From: UBA993 sp964436815
GTDB lineage: Bacteria; Bacillota; Dethiobacteria; DTU022
DNA length: 64,000 bases
Assembly (NCBI GenBank): GCA_964436815.1
Contig: CAYTER010000004.1
Location: 1 to 64,000, forward strand
Direction of reading: 5' to 3'
The notes under the pieces are model-generated. The model ran no database searches, was not told the origin of the DNA, and saw only the letters and a list, made by a program, of their open reading frames with translations. A program made the translations under genes and the position numbers. Positions 26,253 to 34,687 of the stretch are shown here, piece by piece (the stretch's first letter is position 1; the number at the start of each line of letters is the position of its first letter).

Positions 26253-26275
26253 ACAGGGCGTATATTACGCCCTGT
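26253..26275 (+). terminator. Strong hairpin between binding-protein and permease genes
   Basis: A perfect 10-bp stem ACAGGGCGTA/TACGCCCTGT with a 3-base loop is followed by GCCTTTT, a weak U-tract. It can act as a leaky terminator or as a 3' protective structure. Either would give more binding-protein mRNA than permease mRNA, as is common in transporter operons. Confidence 0.7.
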
Positions 26276-26309
26276 GCCTTTTACCAACAAAAACCGGGGG
26301 TGACTATAA

Positions 26310-28328
26310 TTGAGCCTTGAAGACGCAATTAAAAAAAGCGGAGAAATAGATTTAAGCAACATCGTAGACGAAGGAAAAGTAAGGACCCCGGGAAAAGCAG
26401 CTTCTTATATAATTTTCATCATCGGTGTCCTCTGGTCTCTTTTTCACTTTTACACCGCCGGAAGCGGTCTGCTTACTGCGACCCTGCAGCGTTCAGCGCA
26501 TCTTTCAGTGGGACTGGCTCTATGTTTTTTGTATTATCCGTTATTTAAGAAAGACGATCGCGCTTACGAAAATTTACCCCTCTATGACGTAGTTCTGTCA
26601 GCCGCCGGTTTTGCTTCAATTTTTTATGTTTTTATCTACTACCGGGATTTGGCAATGCGGGTTGGCGCACCAACCACAACCGATCTGATTATGGGCGGGT
26701 TGGCCATTTTACTGATCATCCTGGCCGCGCAGCGCGCCTTTGGTTTAGTGCTGCCGATTGTAACCCTGGTATTTCTCGCTTATCCTTTCATCGGACCTTA
26801 CCTGCCCGGGATCATCGGTCATGGAGGCTACCGCCTGGTGAGAGTGATTAACGATTTATATATTACTAATACCGGCATTTTCGGCATACCAATCGGAGTT
26901 ACCTCGACGTTCGTTTTTGCCTTTGTTCTTTTCGGGGCTTTCTTCCAGGTCTCGGGGGCCGGTCTTTATATTGTACGCCTGGCGTTTGCTTCCCTGGGGC
27001 GTTTTAAGGGCGGGCCGGCCAAAGCAGCGGTTATGGCCAGCGGTTTCATGGGCAGTATCGTCGGGAGCTCTGTCGCAAACACAGTCGTAACCGGTTCGAT
27101 AACTATCCCGGTAATGAAAAGAACCGGCTTTACACCTGAGGTTGCAGGAGGAGTGGAGACAGCCGCTTCAACTGACGGACAGTTCCTGCCTCCGATTATG
27201 GGCGCCGCCGCTTTTGTCATGGCTGAGTTTACAGGCATTCCCTACTGGCAAATCTGTATCTCAGCTGCCCTGCCTGCGGTAATCAGTTATTTCGCCCTGC
27301 TGGTAATCGTCCACCTGCAGGCGGCTAAAACCGGGATGATCGGAATGGATAAAAAAGACATCCCGCCATTTCTGTCAACTTTCGTTCGCGGTATCTTTTA
27401 CTGGATTCCGATTTGCGTCCTCGTCTATTATTTAATCATCGCCCGCATGACTCCGATTACCGCCGGTTACTTCGCCATAATTTCAGTTTTGGCGATCATG
27501 GTGATCATGCGCGCCATTCGATTATTTAGTGAAAGAAAAGAAGACCGCACTTCTTTACAACCACTGCTAATCAAGCACTTAAAGGGGCTGTGGTCCGATT
27601 TTCTGACCGGGCTTGACAGCGCCGCCAAAAGCATGTCCGGGATTGCCGTAGCCTGCGCCTGTGCCGGGATTATTGTTGGAGTGGTGACGATGACCGGCCT
27701 GGGGCAGAGCATGATCCTGCTTCTATCAGCTTTGGCCGGAGACAATCTTTTGATTCTGTTGTTGATCTCGGCTGGAATCTCAATCATACTAGGCCTTGGC
27801 CTGCCTACGACAGCCAAGTACGTAGTTATGGCATCGCTGGTTGCTCCGGCGATTCTGACGATCGCACCCCAGGTTTCGGTCATGGCTGTGCATCTTTTTA
27901 TCTTGTATTATGCCATCCTGGCAGATGATACCCCGCCGGTTGGCGTTGCCGCTTATGCTGCAGCGGCGATAGCGCGGTCAGATCCCATTAAAACCGGCCT
28001 ACTAGGCTTTAAATTTGACCTCGGCGCATTTCTGCTGCCGTTTATGTTCATTTACAATCCTGAATTTTTACTTATTGATACAACTTGGTATAAGGCATTA
28101 CTGGTTGCCGCCACTTCCCTCTTTGGCATTTACTGTTTCTCGGCTGTCATCCAGCGCTGGCTTTTTACACGCATGAAAGTATGGGAACAGGTGATCTTGC
28201 TAGGCGTGGCAATCTCCATGATCTGGCCTACCTGGTATACAGATATTCTTGGAGCCGCCGTTTTTTTTATTATTTATTTCCACCAAAAAGCGGTAAAAGC
28301 GCGGGAGGATGAATTGCTCTCCGCATAA
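26310..28328 (+). CDS. TRAP transporter fused permease (DctQ-DctM type)
   Basis: Large secondary-transport permease of 672 residues with about 16 or more hydrophobic helices. The N-terminal about 180 residues correspond to the small 4-TM subunit and the rest to the large 12-TM subunit, fused as usual in TAXI systems. Typical DctM motifs are GSSVANTVVTGSITIPVMK, AASTDGQFLPPIMGAAAFVMAE and the second half LGLGLPTTAKYV...DDTPPVGVAAYAAAAIA. It uses an ion gradient rather than ATP. The start is TTG, 7 bp after GGGGGTGA. It works with the upstream binding protein. Confidence 0.95.
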   Translation: MSLEDAIKKSGEIDLSNIVDEGKVRTPGKAASYIIFIIGVLWSLFHFYTAGSGLLTATLQRSAHLSVGLALCFLYYPLFKKDDRAYENLPLYDVVLSAAGFASIFYVFIYYRDLAMRVGAPTTTDLIMGGLAILLIILAAQRAFGLVLPIVTLVFLAYPFIGPYLPGIIGHGGYRLVRVINDLYITNTGIFGIPIGVTSTFVFAFVLFGAFFQVSGAGLYIVRLAFASLGRFKGGPAKAAVMASGFMGSIVGSSVANTVVTGSITIPVMKRTGFTPEVAGGVETAASTDGQFLPPIMGAAAFVMAEFTGIPYWQICISAALPAVISYFALLVIVHLQAAKTGMIGMDKKDIPPFLSTFVRGIFYWIPICVLVYYLIIARMTPITAGYFAIISVLAIMVIMRAIRLFSERKEDRTSLQPLLIKHLKGLWSDFLTGLDSAAKSMSGIAVACACAGIIVGVVTMTGLGQSMILLLSALAGDNLLILLLISAGISIILGLGLPTTAKYVVMASLVAPAILTIAPQVSVMAVHLFILYYAILADDTPPVGVAAYAAAAIARSDPIKTGLLGFKFDLGAFLLPFMFIYNPEFLLIDTTWYKALLVAATSLFGIYCFSAVIQRWLFTRMKVWEQVILLGVAISMIWPTWYTDILGAAVFFIIYFHQKAVKAREDELLSA

Positions 28329-28355
28329 TTATAAAAGAGGCGGGGCGTCTTTTAG

Positions 28356-28850
28356 ATGAGCTACCGAGCGAGCATTAAAATTTACCTAATCGTAATATTG
28401 TTAACGCTGCTCACTGGCGCAGGAATCTTTATGAATTACCAGCAGGCCCTGACCAATCAAAACTTACATCTTCTGATCGAAGATCCCCGGACCGGTAAAC
28501 AGTATTACACTATACCGGTGTCTCCCGGGGATCTTTTTACGCTTACTTATCGTAATTCCGTCAGCAAATCGGTGGTCATCGGAACCTTTGCCATTACCGG
28601 AGCCCGGTTAATCGAACCGTTGACTACGGCTTTCACCTCCTATGGTCCGGGCCTGCCCTTTGATTTTATGGAAGATCATCAAATTAAGGACGGTGTGATT
28701 ACCGTATTTCATGACGAAGAACCCCGCCCTGAATTGAGACTCTGGGTTACCCCCCTGACGGAGGAAAAGATCACCATAAACAACCGTGACTACCCTCTGG
28801 GCAGCCTTACTGAAGCCCATCTGCTGCTCAATATATCCGTTGCCAGGTAG
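28356..28850 (+). CDS. DUF1850 domain protein of the TAXI-TRAP cassette
   Basis: The 164-residue protein has an N-terminal membrane anchor or signal (about 7-26) and an exported DUF1850 domain, with FTLTYRNSVSKSVV and YGPGLPFDF as recognisable positions. DUF1850 genes almost always sit beside TAXI-TRAP permeases, which supports a helper role in this transporter, but no biochemical function is established. It starts 27 bp after the permease stop, with AAAAGAGGCGGGG upstream. Confidence 0.82.
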   Translation: MSYRASIKIYLIVILLTLLTGAGIFMNYQQALTNQNLHLLIEDPRTGKQYYTIPVSPGDLFTLTYRNSVSKSVVIGTFAITGARLIEPLTTAFTSYGPGLPFDFMEDHQIKDGVITVFHDEEPRPELRLWVTPLTEEKITINNRDYPLGSLTEAHLLLNISVAR

Positions 28851-28914
28851 AAAATGAAACTTTTTCCTTGTACAACTGTCAATCAGGTGATCATCTTTGA
28901 GGGGAGTCTCTGTC

Positions 28915-29547
28915 ATGAAAAAATATTTAATCGTTTCACTAATTATCCTTTCACTGTTGGCGTTAAGTACCACCGGCTGTCTGAGCGACGAAGTTGAGCC
29001 TGACGATGAAACCGCAGTCCATCAAGGTTTAATTTATCTGATTGAAGATAACCGAATCCTGGTGGTTAATGACATCGACAGTGCTAATATTCCCTGGAAC
29101 AGCTGGTTTGAAAAAGGGAAAAGAGCAATCATGTTCACCATAACTGCCGATACAGTGATTGAATTAAACGGAGATGTCATATCTGCCGACAAACTGGCTA
29201 GAGGCCAGGAAGTGGAGGTCTGGCACAGCGGCCCGCTGGCTGAATCGTATCCGGAACAGGGCAGCGCAGATAAGATTATTATTACGCAGGATACTTCAGC
29301 CGGTGAACTCTACATTGACAGCGGCCGTTTTAGCGGGCAGGCAGAAGATGGAGCAGAAACCCTGATCTCGATCCGGATCAGCGGGGTGCCGGAAGATGTT
29401 ACACCGCGTATTTTCCGCTTGACGAGAGAAGCGGAAGATTTGATGAAACAGCTAAATTTGCAAGAAGGAAGCGAAATTCTTTTTCGCTATCTTGAAGACG
29501 AAAATAGCGATGGACTGATTTTCGATCTTTCCCTGCTTGGAAGCTGA
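28915..29547 (+). CDS. Lipoprotein with DUF3221/YobA-like domain
   Basis: The 210-residue protein has a signal peptide ending in a lipobox STTGC (Cys22), then an acidic linker. The segment around 35-120 (YLIEDNRILVVN ... GQEVEVWHSGPLAESYPEQ) resembles the DUF3221/YobA family, secreted small beta-rich proteins of unknown role. The chosen ATG has GAGGGGAG 8 bp upstream; an in-frame TTG 18 bp earlier overlaps that site and is unlikely. It closes the transporter cassette and is followed by a terminator. A role in transport is possible by position only. Confidence 0.7.
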   Translation: MKKYLIVSLIILSLLALSTTGCLSDEVEPDDETAVHQGLIYLIEDNRILVVNDIDSANIPWNSWFEKGKRAIMFTITADTVIELNGDVISADKLARGQEVEVWHSGPLAESYPEQGSADKIIITQDTSAGELYIDSGRFSGQAEDGAETLISIRISGVPEDVTPRIFRLTREAEDLMKQLNLQEGSEILFRYLEDENSDGLIFDLSLLGS

Positions 29548-29560
29548 AGCGGGAAAAATT

Positions 29561-29597
29561 CAAGCCCTGCCAGTATAACACGGCGGGGCTTGATATT
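29561..29597. terminator. Bidirectional terminator between the lipoprotein gene and gyrB
   Basis: An 11-bp stem CAAGCCCTGCC/GGCGGGGCTTG with a 10-base loop is followed by ATATTTTT on the plus strand and AATTTTT on the minus strand. It ends both converging transcripts. Confidence 0.88.
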
Positions 29598-29607
29598 TTT
29601 AGGATTA

Positions 29608-31521
29608 TTAAATATCCAGATTCTGAACCAGGCGGGCGTTATCTTCAATAAACTTGCGGCGCGGTTCAACCTTGTCACCCATCAGAACACCAAAGATATG
29701 ATCGGCCTGGATGGCGTCTACCAACTCAACACGCTTGATGATGCGCGTTTCCGGGTTCATCGTCGTTTCCCATAACTGGTCTGGATTCATTTCTCCCAAA
29801 CCTTTGTATCGCTGAATCTGCACCCCTCCATCACGGCTCCACTCATTGAGCAGTTTATCCAGCTCTTCCTCCCTGAAAAGGTAGGCTTCCTGTTTACCTT
29901 TCTTCACTTTGTAGAGCGGCGGTTGGGCGATATAGATAAAACCGCTGTCTATCAACTGGTGCATGAAACGGTAAAAGAAGGTTAATAGCAAGACCCTGAT
30001 GTGCGAACCGTCAACATCGGCATCAGTCATGATTACAATCTTCTGGTAGCGGGCTTTACTAATATCGAAGTCACTTTCAATTCCGGTTCCCAGGGCTGTT
30101 ATGAGGGTTCTAATCTCCTCGTTGGCCAGGATTTTATCCAACCTGGCTTTCTCAACATTGAGGATCTTGCCACGTAGCGGTAGAATGGCCTGAATGCGTC
30201 GATCCCTGCCCTGCTTGGCCGAGCCGCCTGCCGAGTCTCCCTCAACCAGGAATAGCTCGCTTTCAGCCGGATCCTTTGAGCTGCAATCAGCCAGTTTACC
30301 TGGCAGGCTGGAAATCTCAAGAGCATTTTTCCGCCGGGTAAGTTCTCGGGCTTTACGCGCCGCTTCCCGGGCCCGGGAAGCGCGGATTGATTTTTCAATA
30401 ATACGCCGGGCAATGGCCGGATTTTGCTCAAGAAAGGCTTCAACCCCTTCATAGCAGATACTGTCCACCACACTGCGGATTTCACTGTTACCCAGCTTGG
30501 TTTTAGTCTGACCTTCAAACTGAGCGTCCATTAGCTTGACGCTGAGCACCGCCGTTAAACCTTCCCGGATATCTTCACCGGAAAGATTAGCTTCGCTATC
30601 CTTAAGAATGCCCAATTTGCGAGCAAAATCATTTATTAAGCGGGTCAAGCAAACCTTAAAACCGTATTCATGAGTGCCGCCTTCGTGGGTGTGTATATTA
30701 TTGGCGTACGAGTAAATAACCTCGTTGTAGCCATTATGGTACTGCATAGCCAGCTCTACTTCAAAGTTGCTGTCTGATTTGTGTAAGTAAATCGGCTTTT
30801 TAGGGACAGTTTCTTTCCCCTGGTTCAGGTACGAAACATATTGCAGGATACCGCCGTCATACTTGAACTTTTCCTCCCGCCCGCTGCGCTGATCTTTAAA
30901 AATGATCTTGGTGCCCTTGTTCAGAAAGGCCAGCTCACGCAGCCGCTGGATGATCACTTCATTTTCAAAATCGATCTTTTCAAATATTTCTTTGTCGGGC
31001 AGGAAAGTTATTTTCGTTCCGTTTTTGCTGACACTGCCATATTCCTTGATCGGGGTCGTTTTTTTGCCTCTTGCATAGCGCTGGCTATAGATTTTCCCGT
31101 CCCGGAAAACCTCAACCTCGAGCCATTCGGAAAGGGCGTTGACTACCGATACGCCAACTCCATGCAGACCGCCGGCCACTTTATAGCTGTCACTGCCAAA
31201 CTTGCCCCCTGCATGTAGAGTAGTTAAAACCACCTCTACAGCAGGCTTATTCTCCTGGGGGTGATTTTCAACCGGAATACCCCGGCCATCGTCAATTACG
31301 GTTACACTTCCGTCTGTATTGATCGTTATTTTAATCTGTTTACAATAACCGGCCAAGACCTCGTCAATGCTGTTATCAACTACTTCAAAAACGAGATGGT
31401 GTAAACCGCGGCTTGAAGTAGATCCGATATACATGCTGGGCCTGCGCCTGACAGCTTCAAGCCCTTCAAGAACCTGGATGTGTTCGGCTTTGTAATCGTG
31501 ATTGTTGTTATTGCCTGTCAT
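29608..31521 (-). CDS. gyrB: DNA gyrase subunit B
   Basis: ATPase subunit of gyrase, 637 residues. The N-terminal GHKL ATPase has DNSIDE, the GRGIPV loop and GGLHGVG. The transducer domain follows, and the TOPRIM domain shows EGDSAGG, PLRGKILNVEKA and the metal motif TDADVDGSHI. The C-terminal tail (RYKGLGEMNPDQLWETTM) contacts GyrA. The start ATG follows GGGGTGA. It is downstream of remB in the dnaA-dnaN-recF cluster, but its usual neighbour gyrA is displaced beyond an inserted transporter cassette. A 22-bp palindrome lies inside the coding sequence at 30361. Confidence 0.97.
   Translation of the reverse strand: MTGNNNNHDYKAEHIQVLEGLEAVRRRPSMYIGSTSSRGLHHLVFEVVDNSIDEVLAGYCKQIKITINTDGSVTVIDDGRGIPVENHPQENKPAVEVVLTTLHAGGKFGSDSYKVAGGLHGVGVSVVNALSEWLEVEVFRDGKIYSQRYARGKKTTPIKEYGSVSKNGTKITFLPDKEIFEKIDFENEVIIQRLRELAFLNKGTKIIFKDQRSGREEKFKYDGGILQYVSYLNQGKETVPKKPIYLHKSDSNFEVELAMQYHNGYNEVIYSYANNIHTHEGGTHEYGFKVCLTRLINDFARKLGILKDSEANLSGEDIREGLTAVLSVKLMDAQFEGQTKTKLGNSEIRSVVDSICYEGVEAFLEQNPAIARRIIEKSIRASRAREAARKARELTRRKNALEISSLPGKLADCSSKDPAESELFLVEGDSAGGSAKQGRDRRIQAILPLRGKILNVEKARLDKILANEEIRTLITALGTGIESDFDISKARYQKIVIMTDADVDGSHIRVLLLTFFYRFMHQLIDSGFIYIAQPPLYKVKKGKQEAYLFREEELDKLLNEWSRDGGVQIQRYKGLGEMNPDQLWETTMNPETRIIKRVELVDAIQADHIFGVLMGDKVEPRRKFIEDNARLVQNLDI
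30361..30382. repeat. Perfect 22-bp palindrome inside gyrB
   Basis: The sequence CGCTTCCCGGG followed by its exact complement CCCGGGAAGCG forms an uninterrupted GC-rich palindrome. It encodes the SRAREA-type run in GyrB, so part of the symmetry could come from repeated Arg/Ala codons. It contains TTCCCGGG and CCCGGGAA, each matching one half of the known Noc-binding sequence, but it is not a full match to that 14-mer. Confidence 0.6.
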
Positions 31522-31604
31522 AATTCACCCCTGAATAAATAATGATCCTGCTCTTTATTATAGCATTTATGAAACGTCTCTCTGCTGTCCAGATTTGTCA
31601 AGAC

Positions 31605-31838
31605 CTATTTCAGGCTGCGCCCGGCTAAAGTTAGCGGAGAGATCGGCGCAGCATAAATTTCCCGATCAGTTAGCACAATTGACTGACTGCGTCCTTTGCC
31701 TGCTTTAGGCAACTGATCTTTTGGGAACCAGATCTGTTTATTGGTCTCATTCTGATTTATAGACAGGTGATTATGATTGAAAATCCCGATCAGTTCGCGG
31801 TGAAAAACTATTCTGCCGTTACCGGTATGGATAAACAT
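31605..31838 (-). CDS. remB: Extracellular matrix regulator RemB (DUF370, YaaB)
   Basis: This 77-residue DUF370 protein lies between recF and gyrB, as yaaB/remB does in Bacillus. It starts MFIHTGNGRIVFHRELIGIF and has the conserved IVLTDREIYAAPISPLTL near the end. RemA and RemB form ring-shaped DNA-binding oligomers that control matrix and osmoprotection genes in Bacillus; whether that holds here is unknown. The start ATG has AGGAGG at the right distance. Confidence 0.85.
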   Translation of the reverse strand: MFIHTGNGRIVFHRELIGIFNHNHLSINQNETNKQIWFPKDQLPKAGKGRSQSIVLTDREIYAAPISPLTLAGRSLK

Positions 31839-31858
31839 TCCTTACCTCCTTGTCAGGA

Positions 31859-32182
31859 CTATGATTTAGTACTTTGTGGCGAACCGGCCGGAAGTTGTTC
31901 GGGATCGATGGAAAAAAAGATATCCTTTACGACCTTCGATCCGGCTTCTTTATTTAACTTGCTGATTAGCTGTGGTTTGAGCATCGTTAAATGATAAGCC
32001 CAAACTGAATCCTTGACCAGGACTTTTAATTTTCCCCTGCTGATCGACTCAGCCCTGGTAACTTCACAAAGTGGGGGGCCTACTGCTTCCGGCCATTTTT
32101 CAACCACCAGGTATTGCAGATAGCCCTGCCACAAATCATATTTCTTCAGCAGCTGCTCAATAACCGGTCCCATCTTTTTCAT
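31859..32182 (-). CDS. DUF721 protein, DciA-like
   Basis: This 107-residue DUF721 protein shows the motif region VEKWPEAVGPPLCEVTRAESISRGKLKVLVKDSVWAYHL in pieces typical of the family. DciA, the DUF721 founder, is the ancestral loader of the DnaB helicase in many bacteria, and here a dnaB gene lies 16 kb away. In Firmicutes the loader is usually DnaI-like, so the assignment as a loader is tentative. It overlaps the 3' end of recF by 26 bp, which suggests coupled translation. Confidence 0.8.
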   Translation of the reverse strand: MKKMGPVIEQLLKKYDLWQGYLQYLVVEKWPEAVGPPLCEVTRAESISRGKLKVLVKDSVWAYHLTMLKPQLISKLNKEAGSKVVKDIFFSIDPEQLPAGSPQSTKS

Positions 32183-33287
32183 CGGTTACCACCCCCCCGT
32201 GGACTGAGTATTGGCGATGGCTGCTTCGGAGTTGAGAGCTCAGTAGCCCAAGCTCAACTGCTGATGTGAGAAAGCACTGGCTTTCGTTCCGGGAAAGAAA
32301 CTCAAGTAAAAACTCTTTTCTCCGGCTATCCAACTCAGAAAAGACATCATCGAGTAAAACAATGGGCCAGCTTCCATTTATCTGGTAAAACAGCTTTGTT
32401 TCAGCCATTTTCAAGGCCAGTGCTGCCGTCCTTTTCTGCCCTTGAGAAGAATATTTTCTTGTGTCTTGGCCATTAATCAGAATCCTAAAATCGTCAAGAT
32501 GGGGGCCGACTAAGGTTGATTGCCTTCTTAGTTCCAAATCTCTTTGATTCCACAATTTTTCCCGAAAAGCTGGCTCCAGTTCGGACAGCCCTTCTGCCCC
32601 GCCAAAAGAACTAATATATTCAAGCTTAAGCGATTCGCGTTCTCCGGTCATCATGGAGAAAAAGGGTGCAGCTTCAACTTCAAGGGCTTGCACTAATTCT
32701 ACCCTGGCTCTGATAATATTGCACCCCAGGCTGATTAAAGAATCGCTCCACGGTTCTAGGAGACGATCCATTTCCCTCCTGCTCCGATTTTCCTTCAACA
32801 ATTTATTACGCTGCATTAAAACCCTTTGATAAGAACGCAGCTCTTTAAAATATATTTTATTTAATCTTGAAGCTTCGAGGTTGAGAAACCGGCGGCGTGT
32901 AGCAGGGCCCTCCCTGATGATCATTAAATCATCCGGACTAAAAACCACTGTAGGGAAAAATTGTAAATACTCGAAGCGGCTGCTGCTATTCCTGTCCAGC
33001 TGAACCTTTACCTGGTTTTCACTGTAACTGATCTGCAGTTCATATTTTAAGTCATTTTTTAAATATCTTCCGGTAATCCCAAAAAATGACCCGTTAAATC
33101 CGGCCATTTCCTGATCGCGATTAGTTCGAAATGATCTTGTAACTGAGAGATAATAGATTGATTCTATCAGGTTGGTTTTACCCTGGCCGTTTTCACCGAC
33201 GATTATGTTCAGGCGCGGGTGAAAAGTAACCTGCTGTTGAAGATAGTTGCGAAAATTATTCAAGAGCAGACTTTCCAGGTAGAACAA
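32157..33287 (-). CDS. recF: DNA replication and repair protein RecF
   Basis: SMC-like ATPase that helps load RecA at ssDNA gaps together with RecO and RecR. The 376 residues carry Walker A GENGQGKTN (31-39), the signature region SSQGQKRTAALALK and Walker B VLLDDVFSELD. The start is TTG, 7-8 bp after GGGAGGT. It lies directly after dnaN with a 20-bp gap. The small S4-domain gene (rlbA/yaaA) that often lies between dnaN and recF is absent. Confidence 0.96.
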   Translation of the reverse strand: MFYLESLLLNNFRNYLQQQVTFHPRLNIIVGENGQGKTNLIESIYYLSVTRSFRTNRDQEMAGFNGSFFGITGRYLKNDLKYELQISYSENQVKVQLDRNSSSRFEYLQFFPTVVFSPDDLMIIREGPATRRRFLNLEASRLNKIYFKELRSYQRVLMQRNKLLKENRSRREMDRLLEPWSDSLISLGCNIIRARVELVQALEVEAAPFFSMMTGERESLKLEYISSFGGAEGLSELEPAFREKLWNQRDLELRRQSTLVGPHLDDFRILINGQDTRKYSSQGQKRTAALALKMAETKLFYQINGSWPIVLLDDVFSELDSRRKEFLLEFLSRNESQCFLTSAVELGLLSSQLRSSHRQYSVHGGVVTDEKDGTGY

Positions 33288-33307
33288 ATCTTGTACCTCC
33301 CGGCCTC

Positions 33308-34417
33308 TCAGATAAACTTTTTAATCGGTAGGGCCAGGTATAAATAATCTTCCGTTCCCGCCAGTCTAAAAATCAGCGGCCCGCCATCTCCATGGAAATC
33401 AATGATCAGGTTTTCTTCATCGATATTCTTGATTAAGTCTAAAATATAACGTGAGTTAACAAAAAGATCCAGGAGTTCTCCATCCCTTTCAATCGGCAGG
33501 GTTTCCTCCATACTGCCTTCCTGTCCGCTTGCTTTTACCTGCAAGCTTTCATCCCTGACAGAGAAATTTACCGCCTGGTTTTTACCTTCTGCCAGTAAGT
33601 TTGCTCTTGCAACAGTTTCTTCAAGTAATTTTCGGCCAACCACAATCCTGGTCTTGTATTGCCCGGGAATCACACCGCTTACATCCGGGTATTTTTCTTC
33701 CAACAATCGCGAAGCAAAATAGATACTACCAAACTGATATGAAATTATGCTATTTCCATAGGTCATGGTGACCATACTCTGACTATCGCCGGCTAGACGT
33801 AAAAATTCCCTCATCGTCCTGGCGGGTACAAGCAGTCTGAAGGTTTCACCGGCCCAAAGATCATTAGAACTGCTCTTAACTGCCAAGCGGTAGGTATCAG
33901 AAGCAGTAAAGGTCAGCACTCCTTTGTCAAGTGCCATCAAAATGCCGTTAAAAGCTGGACGTGTTTCTTCAGTCGATGCCGCAAAAAGAACCATGCGCAG
34001 CATTTTTTTTAATAATCCCTGTTCAATCTGGATCGATTTTTCAGCTTCTAATTCCTGGTTAAAGGCCAGGGGAAAATCCTCCGGGTCTGAGCCGAATAGA
34101 TGAAACTGGGCCTGTCCGCCTGTTATTTCAATTCTTTTATTTTCCCAGTTCATGTTAAGAGTAACCTCTGGTGTTGGGAAATAACGCATAATATCGACAA
34201 TCTTCGGCGGTAAAAGAATACTTCCTGATTCAGTGCCATTATAAGGTGTCGTTACCTTGATAAACATTTCAAGATTTGTTGCTGAAAGGGTAATCAAATC
34301 CGGTTTAACATCTAAATGGATATTGTTGATTACCGGCATTGTAGATCGGGTGGGAAGGATTTTTTCAGCTATTTCAAGGCATTCCTTGAATTGAATTGAA
34401 TCAATTTTAATGTGCAT
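33308..34417 (-). CDS. dnaN: DNA polymerase III beta subunit (sliding clamp)
   Basis: Ring-shaped processivity clamp of 369 residues with three repeated DNA-clamp domains of about 120 residues each. Recognisable segments include the N-terminal KILPTRSTMPVINNI and the domain 2 block RPAFNGILMALDKGVLTFTASDTYRLAV. The C-terminus ends in YLYLALPIKKF, close to the standard hydrophobic clamp terminus. The ATG follows GGGAGGT. It is transcribed away from dnaA's end with a 270-bp AT-rich gap that probably includes part of oriC. Confidence 0.97.
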   Translation of the reverse strand: MHIKIDSIQFKECLEIAEKILPTRSTMPVINNIHLDVKPDLITLSATNLEMFIKVTTPYNGTESGSILLPPKIVDIMRYFPTPEVTLNMNWENKRIEITGGQAQFHLFGSDPEDFPLAFNQELEAEKSIQIEQGLLKKMLRMVLFAASTEETRPAFNGILMALDKGVLTFTASDTYRLAVKSSSNDLWAGETFRLLVPARTMREFLRLAGDSQSMVTMTYGNSIISYQFGSIYFASRLLEEKYPDVSGVIPGQYKTRIVVGRKLLEETVARANLLAEGKNQAVNFSVRDESLQVKASGQEGSMEETLPIERDGELLDLFVNSRYILDLIKNIDEENLIIDFHGDGGPLIFRLAGTEDYLYLALPIKKFI

Positions 34418-34520
34418 GATAAACCTCCCGGGTTGGCAATTAGATTTTCTTTTAACAGTAAAAAAATATAACTAGATTAATATATAAAATAAGCAGTAAT
34501 AATAAGGGCTGTAAATACTG

Positions 34521-34548
34521 TTAATAATCGTTAATCTGATTCCGTCAA
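34521..34548 (-). promoter_or_regulatory. Candidate promoter for dnaN
   Basis: On the minus strand, TTGACG (34543-34548) is followed after 16 bp by TATTAA (34521-34526). The -10 matches the consensus at four of six positions. It lies about 100 bp before dnaN and overlaps the GTTAAT hexamers of the origin region. Confidence 0.35.
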
Positions 34549-34672
34549 CCATTGGTTAATAAAAGAATTTGTCCAAGTTTAATATTAATGGCTATGTTAA
34601 TAGAATGACTATAAACTGTTAAACGATCCATTGAATATGTTTATAAGTAAAAAGTTATTAATGATGAACAAC

Positions 34673-34681
34673 TTATGCACA
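34673..34681 (+). promoter_or_regulatory. DnaA-box match
   Basis: TTATGCACA fits the relaxed DnaA box TTATNCACA. It is located 7 bp after the end of dnaA, at the dnaA-proximal edge of the intergenic origin lobe. Confidence 0.6.
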
Positions 34682-34687
34682 TCATAA

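Larger units (their letters stand above)
34418..34687. other. Candidate oriC lobe between dnaA and dnaN
   Basis: This 270-bp region is very AT-rich, with runs such as AAAAAAATATAAC and AATATATAAAATAA near 34460-34492 that could serve as the unwinding element. It carries the hexamer GTTAAT at 34520, 34530, 34555 and 34596. It also has a DnaA-box match TTATGCACA (34673-34681) next to the dnaA stop codon. Together with the dnaA upstream region it would make the bipartite origin typical of Firmicutes. The exact unwinding site cannot be fixed by eye. Confidence 0.6.
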
